Of a stretch of DNA of 64,000 nt, positions 58,640-64,000 are shown piece by piece. Both the position numbers and the translations under genes were made by a program. Below the pieces are notes generated by a model that searched no databases, had not been told where the DNA came from, and saw only the letters and a program-made list of their open reading frames with translations. Source of the stretch: Vitellaria paradoxa (lineage: Eukaryota > Streptophyta > Magnoliopsida > Ericales > Sapotaceae); NCBI GenBank assembly GCA_019916065.1, contig CM034238.1, positions 35,432,402-35,496,401 on the forward strand, given 5' to 3'. The stretch's first letter is position 1. Every line of letters begins with the position of its first letter.

Positions 58640-59690
58640 TATTTAACGGGGCTCATCCTTTCAAATTTCTTAGGGGTGTAAGTGACATTCATGTCACTCT
58701 TCTTAACCTAAATAACCCTTTTTTTTTCTTAAAAAATTTTTAAACATTAGGGGCTTTAGGTTTAGATCCAATGAGTTTTGAAAATTTTCCCCTTTTTGTT
58801 TTTCCTCATTGACCAATTAAAGTGAGGCTAGAATCATGAAAATTATTATTAACCTCAATGGGTTATACCTATTTGACACTCTAAAATTAGGTTTTCTAAA
58901 ATTCTTTGTGTTAAAATAGGAAAAGGAAAACTCATATAATTTATAGGAATTAGGGCGAATATGATCCTTAATTAATACCACAAATCGAATGAGGGTATTG
59001 CTTTCATGTGCTTTCTTATTTTGAGTATCCTAGTCTAGGTATCCTAGTCTAGATTTGTCAACATATCTCCTTTATTCGCATCAAATATCGTCCAAGATTT
59101 AAGAATCCGCATTCATCTTCTTAAGGATATTTTTTTTGTTTGAATTAGTTTTGATTTTGAGGTCCTTGAGTTTTGATAGTAGGTCCTTTACTTATTTTTC
59201 TTTCTCTGCAAGCTTTGTTTTCAACTTTTTTGCAAGTTGACACTGAGATTCTTTGTCATATTCTAAAGGGGAAAACTTACTTCTGATTTTCTCATTCTTA
59301 ATCTTCAAGGTGTCTTTTTCTTTCTTCAGTGACTTGTTCTTTTGATTTAGTACCTCGTTATTTTACTTCAATTCACAGCATTCTTCAAACAGAAAATCAC
59401 GAGCCTTTTGAAGAGAAATCCATATTGACATCCCCTTCCTCCTTGTCAGTTGATGAGGATGATTCAAAAAGATCACTTTCACTTTTGATAGGCTTAAATG
59501 AATCAACCTTAACAACATTAGAAATATAAATTTTTTAAATATTTTTGTAAAATTTAGTAATACCTAAAAAATTATTTTCATTTGAAATCTAAAAAATTGT
59601 ATGATACTCCATATGGTGGGTTGATAGATACTAGCTTTTTAGGATCTCGCTTGTATAGTAAAAACCTTAGACGAACACTACTCTGATACT
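58640..59690 (-). pseudogene. Copia gag relic, tandem unit II
   Basis: Second decayed copy of the gag region at 53560-54480, in the same orientation. The zinc-knuckle equivalent (about 58947-58985) has lost its first cysteine codons, and the frame is interrupted throughout. An ACTCTGATACTA remnant (59679-59691) is the initiator-Met primer site next to the right LTR, so this side is the 5' end of the copia element. Confidence 0.55.
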
Positions 59691-59693
59691 AAT

Positions 59694-60272
59694 TGAAAAT
59701 TCTCGAATCCGATTAGATCGACAATAACAAATTCAGACAAAACACTCAAATAAACAATCAATCACAATAAAACTCTCTCATACAACTCTATAATATGCTC
59801 TTTCTCTCTCTATCATTGTATTTTTATATTGAGCATACACACATATATATGGACTCTATAGATCCAAACAAAGTATGAAACTTAGATTTACAGAAATTTT
59901 GACAAGCTGAACCCTCGGGTTCCTTATGCCTTCCCTACGAACTGCTCTAGAAGAGGGTCGAATCCTTGCCTTGCCTGCGAGTTCTTTTGGTTTTGTGTTT
60001 CAGCTTTAATTTTTTATGATTAAAGCTTTGGCTTCCTTGTGGCATGCCTATAGACTCTCTAAATATCATCTTTGAGTTTGGAGAAATCTTAAGACTTGCA
60101 AATTTCTTCTTGTTTCCTTCTTTAAATCAATTTGTAATTTGTCAACTTAGAAACACTGCAGGCTTAATTACCAAAAAAAAACACTGCAGGCTTTGGAATT
60201 CTTTTCCTTATGAAATTAAGAAATAATTATTTAATCCTAATTTTGTTTCTATTTGTCACTTTTGATTTTACA
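59694..60272 (-). repeat. Right (5') LTR of the old copia element
   Basis: 579 bp, TGAAAATTCTCGAATCCG to TTTGATTTTACA on the plus strand. The following ACTTC (60273-60277) is a decayed form of the AATTA target duplication seen at 32067-32071 and after the partial LTR at 55699. Confidence 0.65.
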
Positions 60273-60277
60273 ACTTC

Positions 60278-61990
60278 GAATGAACAATAAAAAAATAAAA
60301 AATTTAAGTAGATCCTCTCACATAATAGAAAAACATAAAAACTCGAAAGCAAGTGAACATAATTGTTAACCAATTGCAGAGGAAGTTTGACTATTAGAAT
60401 TTAGAAAAAAAAAAATCGTACTAAATACATTTTATTTTATCTTTTTATAGAAATAAGTAAGACTGGTTATTAGTTAGGTCTAGTTAAGAATAATTTTTTT
60501 ATTTTTTATTTATCGAGTTTAAAATTAATTCTCAAACTCGCTCATGTAAACCTATTTATTTATTTTTCTAAATATGTAAACTAGACTATATTTTATTAAA
60601 AACTTAATTTTTATAAGAAAATACAAATAAATAAAATATATTTGTTGTTAATATTTTGAACTAAACTCGAGCCTATAAAATTAATCTTGAGCCAAAAAGA
60701 ATAAGGCGTGTTAAGACGGCCCAGTGGAGTAAGCCTAAAATATTCATTCCTAGTACTATTTATTATGAGAAATGGATGGATTGTAAAAACTCTAAAATAA
60801 TAAAGTGTCTTTATTATTTTTGAAGAAAAATATTGAAAAAAAAATGGTAAACTCACTTTTAACCTACCACATTTCTTCTTCCTATCTTTTACCTTGTGTC
60901 AAACAGAAGTTATCCTCCTCTATCCTGTCTCAATATTTTTTTTTCTTTGTTCCCTTTTGGGAAATAGTCTTGATGGTATTGGTTCTTTCTCTTGATTAGA
61001 AAGTTAAAAAAAAAACAAAGAAAATAATTTTCTCATGGTTAGGAATAAAGCTAAAAAAAACTCTAATAAAAGGAATTGAATTAGTGGACGGTTAATATTT
61101 AAAAAACAAAAAAAAAAAGAAGGTCAATCTCTTATATATAAATTTTTTTTAATAAAAATAGTTAAAAAATTAATAAAATTTTAAAAATCGTGAAAAAGTC
61201 ATAATCTACATAATTTATACATAATTCCATCTCTGGCTAAAACTAAACATCTAAGCGCCATGGTTAACCTAAACTACTAAAAAGACTCATGGTAGACCAG
61301 GATTGAAGAGTCAATCAGTGCACAATGCACCAGTTTTTAGTCAAGTGTAAATTGTGAAACGTTGGATTTTCAAAAGTGAATCTAATGGTTTCTGTTAGAA
61401 ACCCAAAAAAATTAAAATTTTTTCTCTCTACCATTCTTTCGCTCACTATATTTTGTTCTCATTTAAAACTCTTCTCTAAATCATAATTTTAAAAAATAAT
61501 TAAATTTTAAATTAATATAAATTTACATATTTTAAAAAAATAAAATAATTACAAATTAGTAAATTAACAAATAAAGATAAATAAAAATATAATAAAGTTC
61601 AAAAATAAAGCTAAAAAAACTCTAATAAAAGGTCTCGAATTAATGAAAAGTTAAAATATTTTTGAGAAAAGAGAAAGTGAATCTATTATATATAAAATTT
61701 TTTAATAACAAATAGAAAATAATTAATAAAACTTTTTCAATAATTAAAAAATTATAATCCGCGTATTTCACGCATTGATTCCATCTCTGGCCAAACTATT
61801 CCATGCATGATTCAATCTCTGGTCAAACTAAAACATCTGATCACCATAGTCAGCCCAAACTATTCAATGCATGATTTCCATCTCTGGTCAAACTAAAACA
61901 TCTGATCACCATAGTCAGCCTAAAATGCTAAAGAGACTCTGGTTGTAGCCCTTGGAGTTATGAGAATGGGTACAAAATATATGACCGAAG
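60278..61990. other. Block B sequence right of the copia element, no gene
   Basis: AT-rich sequence matching 3786-5640 in block A apart from its MITEs. It includes a local re-duplication: 61600-61780 repeats the 61040-61210 sequence type, and a 67-bp unit is tandem at about 61802-61935. Frames 60611-60856 (minus) and 60805-60999 (plus) have no domain and are not genes. Confidence 0.5.
61802..61935. repeat. Two tandem copies of a roughly 67-bp unit
   Basis: Both copies contain TCTCTGGTCAAACTAAAACA, then TCTGATCACCATAGTCAGCC, and both start with CATGCATGATT or AATGCATGATTT. The copies differ at only a few bases, so the duplication is recent. Confidence 0.7.
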
Positions 61991-61993
61991 CAA

Positions 61994-62158
61994 GGGTTTG
62001 TTTGGAGTAAGAAAAAATGAAATAAATTGAAATAAATTATGGTTTGGGGAGAATTCGTAATGCGTGCAGTGAGAGAAAAAAATTGATGTGATATAAAGTT
62101 AACAGAGATTTATAGAGATTTTTGGAAATTTTCAGCAAATTATTGCACACCAAACGGG
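61994..62158 (-). mobile_element. 165-bp MITE, second copy (opposite orientation to 12986-13153)
   Basis: GGGTTTGTTTGGAGTAAG start and CACACCAAACGGG end; it is the reverse complement of the element at 12986-13153 across its length. It sits in block B where block A (about 8760-9058) has no such insert. Confidence 0.6.
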
Positions 62159-64000
62159 TTGAGAATTAATAAAATTTTAATAATTATTAAGGTTTTGTTT
62201 GGTAACAAAAGTAAAAAAAAAAAAATTTATTTTTTACACAAACCAAAAAATTGCATTATATCAAGTTTACTAATATATTCTTATAAATACCGTTAATTTT
62301 TGTACATGATAAGGATAAAATTAACTTTTTAAATATAAAAAATTAAAAAAATTATTATTTTTTAAAACTAAGTTCTTTATTGTCAAACAAACCCAAACCC
62401 TAAGTCGAGTTGACCTGTATTAATTTTAAAAAAACAAACCTAGGTGTTAATTTCGAAAATTTAATTGATTTGAAGAAAATTATATTATATTTTTAACTAA
62501 AAATAATTTTAAAAATTATAAAAATAAATAAATTAATATGAGAACAAATAATTTTATAAAAAGAATAAATAAAATATTATATAAATGAAAAAATTTAAAT
62601 ATGCCTGTATGTTTTAGTTAAATGGATAAAAATATGGTGTATGTTTAGTTAAATAAAATCAAAATTATTCCCAACTTCAAAAAATAGAATGGTTCAAAAT
62701 TTTCAAAGCGTTAAATATTAACCCATATTCTATTCACACCACAATTGTTAACTATTTTTCATAAGCTGATTTTGTGAAGTCATTTATGATGCACCCAATA
62801 ATTTTCCACATGCATGTAATTAGGGGTTGAAAAAAGGCCAAAAAATCAGAAATCTAAATCAATTCAATCACTAATTTGGTTTGGATAAGTTTAATTTTAT
62901 ATCATTTTCAGTTTGACTCTAGATTAAAAAATTAATAAACTGATATTTTCGATTTAGCTCTCGATTAATAGGTACTCAGCATGAATCCGAACAAAAAATA
63001 ACTCAGTCCGAATTAACCCAAAGTAACCCCAAAAATATATATGTAATATTTACATAATATTACAAAACTAATTAAATAATACTATAGCATATAAATATTT
63101 ATATATTCTCAAAATTTAGATCGAATTAGTCTAAACTAAAAATAGAACCGACCTAACCTAAAATGGTCTAAACAAAAAACTGAACCAAACTAACCCAATA
63201 ATTTTTTTTTTCAGTTTTAATTTAAAATCGATTCAATTTAGGGTCAAAATTTTAGAAACAAAAAAAAATTCAATTTAGTTCTAGGTTAAATATAAACGTA
63301 AACCGAATTGATTACATGGAATGATGCACTAAAGTTTTGGTCAGAAGGATTAATAAAAAGGGAAATCATGAAATTAAACCAATTAATATTAATGTTATAG
63401 CAAGTATCAATTGTTTGTATTATGTGCCATTAATGAATATACACTATTTTAACATTAACATGATTAATATCACATTATTAATTTTTTTAAAAAGAATTAT
63501 CACTTACAGAAAAATAAATTTATAAAAATATATTTTAACTGTAAATCTACCATTTAAAACATTTTTCCGTTTTAAGCACCAAAAAGAGCTAAAAAAAAAA
63601 AAAAAAAACCAACAAAAAAAATAGAAAGCAGTCAAAGTGGAGAGAGTTTGGTGTGTTGTTCAAATAGTTGGAGAACAGTAAAAAATAAAAAATGGTATAA
63701 ATTAAAAAAAATTTAGTAACATTTTGTGATTTTTGGTGCCCCAACTAACACATAATTTTAATTCTACTTCTTCTTGGATTACTTTGGATCGGTTTCGATA
63801 TGAGACTTTTTTTTATTTATTTTGATTATTTAGACAGCAAAAATTCAATATTCAGGATATGTATCGATTGGTAAAATTTTTTCGATTTAGTTTCAGGAAC
63901 CAAATCAGCTAACCAATAATATCAATAATACCGATAATACCAACTCTCTTAATTCCAGATGTAAACAATTCAAAATTTAATCAGTTAACTAATAATAACA
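62159..64000. other. Upstream region of a predicted second UGT copy
   Basis: It matches 9059-9110 and 9877-10390 of block A, including TTTTAATAATTATTAAG, the GTACATGATAAGGATAAAATT word and the CCAAATCA-GC...TTAACTAATAATA end. No gene within the window. Contains long A/T runs and short frames (for example 63337-63525) without motifs. Confidence 0.5.

Larger units (their letters stand above)
56986..61450. repeat. Tandem duplication unit II
   Basis: Sister of unit I with a complete copia LTR, a primer-site remnant and an additional insertion (57514-58425). It lacks the U6 insert. The junction with unit I near 56985-57000 lies in a CACACAAAACATGCT word that resembles unit I's own start. Confidence 0.55.
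16030..64000. repeat. Segmental duplication block B (right copy, expanded by insertions)
   Basis: This is the counterpart of 2745-10530. Its native segments are 16031-16375, 31676-32071, 60278-about 61290, and 62159-64000; everything between is inserted or locally duplicated sequence. At the right edge the alignment is still running: the AATTCAA-ATTTAAT word at 63966 corresponds to 10353, an offset of about 53613 bases. By that offset the equivalent of the UGT start codon lies near position 64511, outside the window. Confidence 0.65.

Noticed and set aside
60611..60999. Two overlapping frames on opposite strands
   Set aside because: The matching segments in block A and unit I do not keep either frame open, so neither is conserved.

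Overview
This is an AT-rich stretch of plant nuclear DNA. The evidence is a single-exon plant glycosyltransferase with a complete PSPG box, Ty3/gypsy and Ty1/copia retrotransposons primed by plant-type tRNAs (initiator Met and Asp), many MITEs, and a retroposed U6 snRNA fragment. The protein family suggests a flowering plant, probably a eudicot, but the species cannot be read from the sequence. No prokaryotic, CRISPR or phage-like features were seen.

Only one intact host gene is present: a UDP-glycosyltransferase of the UGT73 type at 10898-12319 (+). A second possible host feature is a first-exon gene fragment on the minus strand near 13190-13640. Nearly everything else is transposable-element sequence.

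The architecture is a segmental duplication. A left block (about 2745-10530, leading into the UGT gene) is matched piece by piece by a right block (about 16030 to the end at 64000). Young insertions have stretched the right block from about 8 kb to about 48 kb. The match runs to the window edge about 545 bases short of where a second UGT start codon would lie, so a tandem UGT paralogue is predicted just outside the window.

Region by region: 1-620 is a fragment of a Tekay-type LTR; 620-5940 is AT-rich block A with several MITEs; 5943-8597 is a solo LTR (family X, copy 1); 8600-10890 is the UGT upstream region with MITEs; 10898-12319 is the UGT; 12986-13955 holds two MITEs around the gene fragment; 15430-16040 is a probable LTR; 16376-31675 is family X copy 3, which holds a solo LTR (17465-19049), a LINE tail, and another long LTR (20057-31261) that itself holds a gag-only gypsy element (TR-GAG-1, 21065-28362). 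32072-60272 is an old copia element on the minus strand. Its left LTR was split by a second, structurally abnormal TR-GAG (32462-40255), and its interior was split by family X copy 2 (40796-52743), which in turn holds a full-length but decayed Tekay chromovirus (40842-49790). Part of the copia element and its flank is tandemly duplicated (about 52.8-57.0 kb and 57.0-61.45 kb), and one copy carries a U6 snRNA retropseudogene. 61.45-64 kb is the UGT-upstream sequence again.

The most unusual object is TR-GAG-2. It is bounded by a 5-bp target duplication, but both of its outer ends are the same (U3) end of the LTR, because about 310 bp of inverted U3 is fused to the tRNA-primed end of the element. 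This looks like a chimaeric cDNA that integrated as one piece.

Boundaries were worked out by eye from repeats, target-site duplications and empty paralogous sites. No database search was possible.
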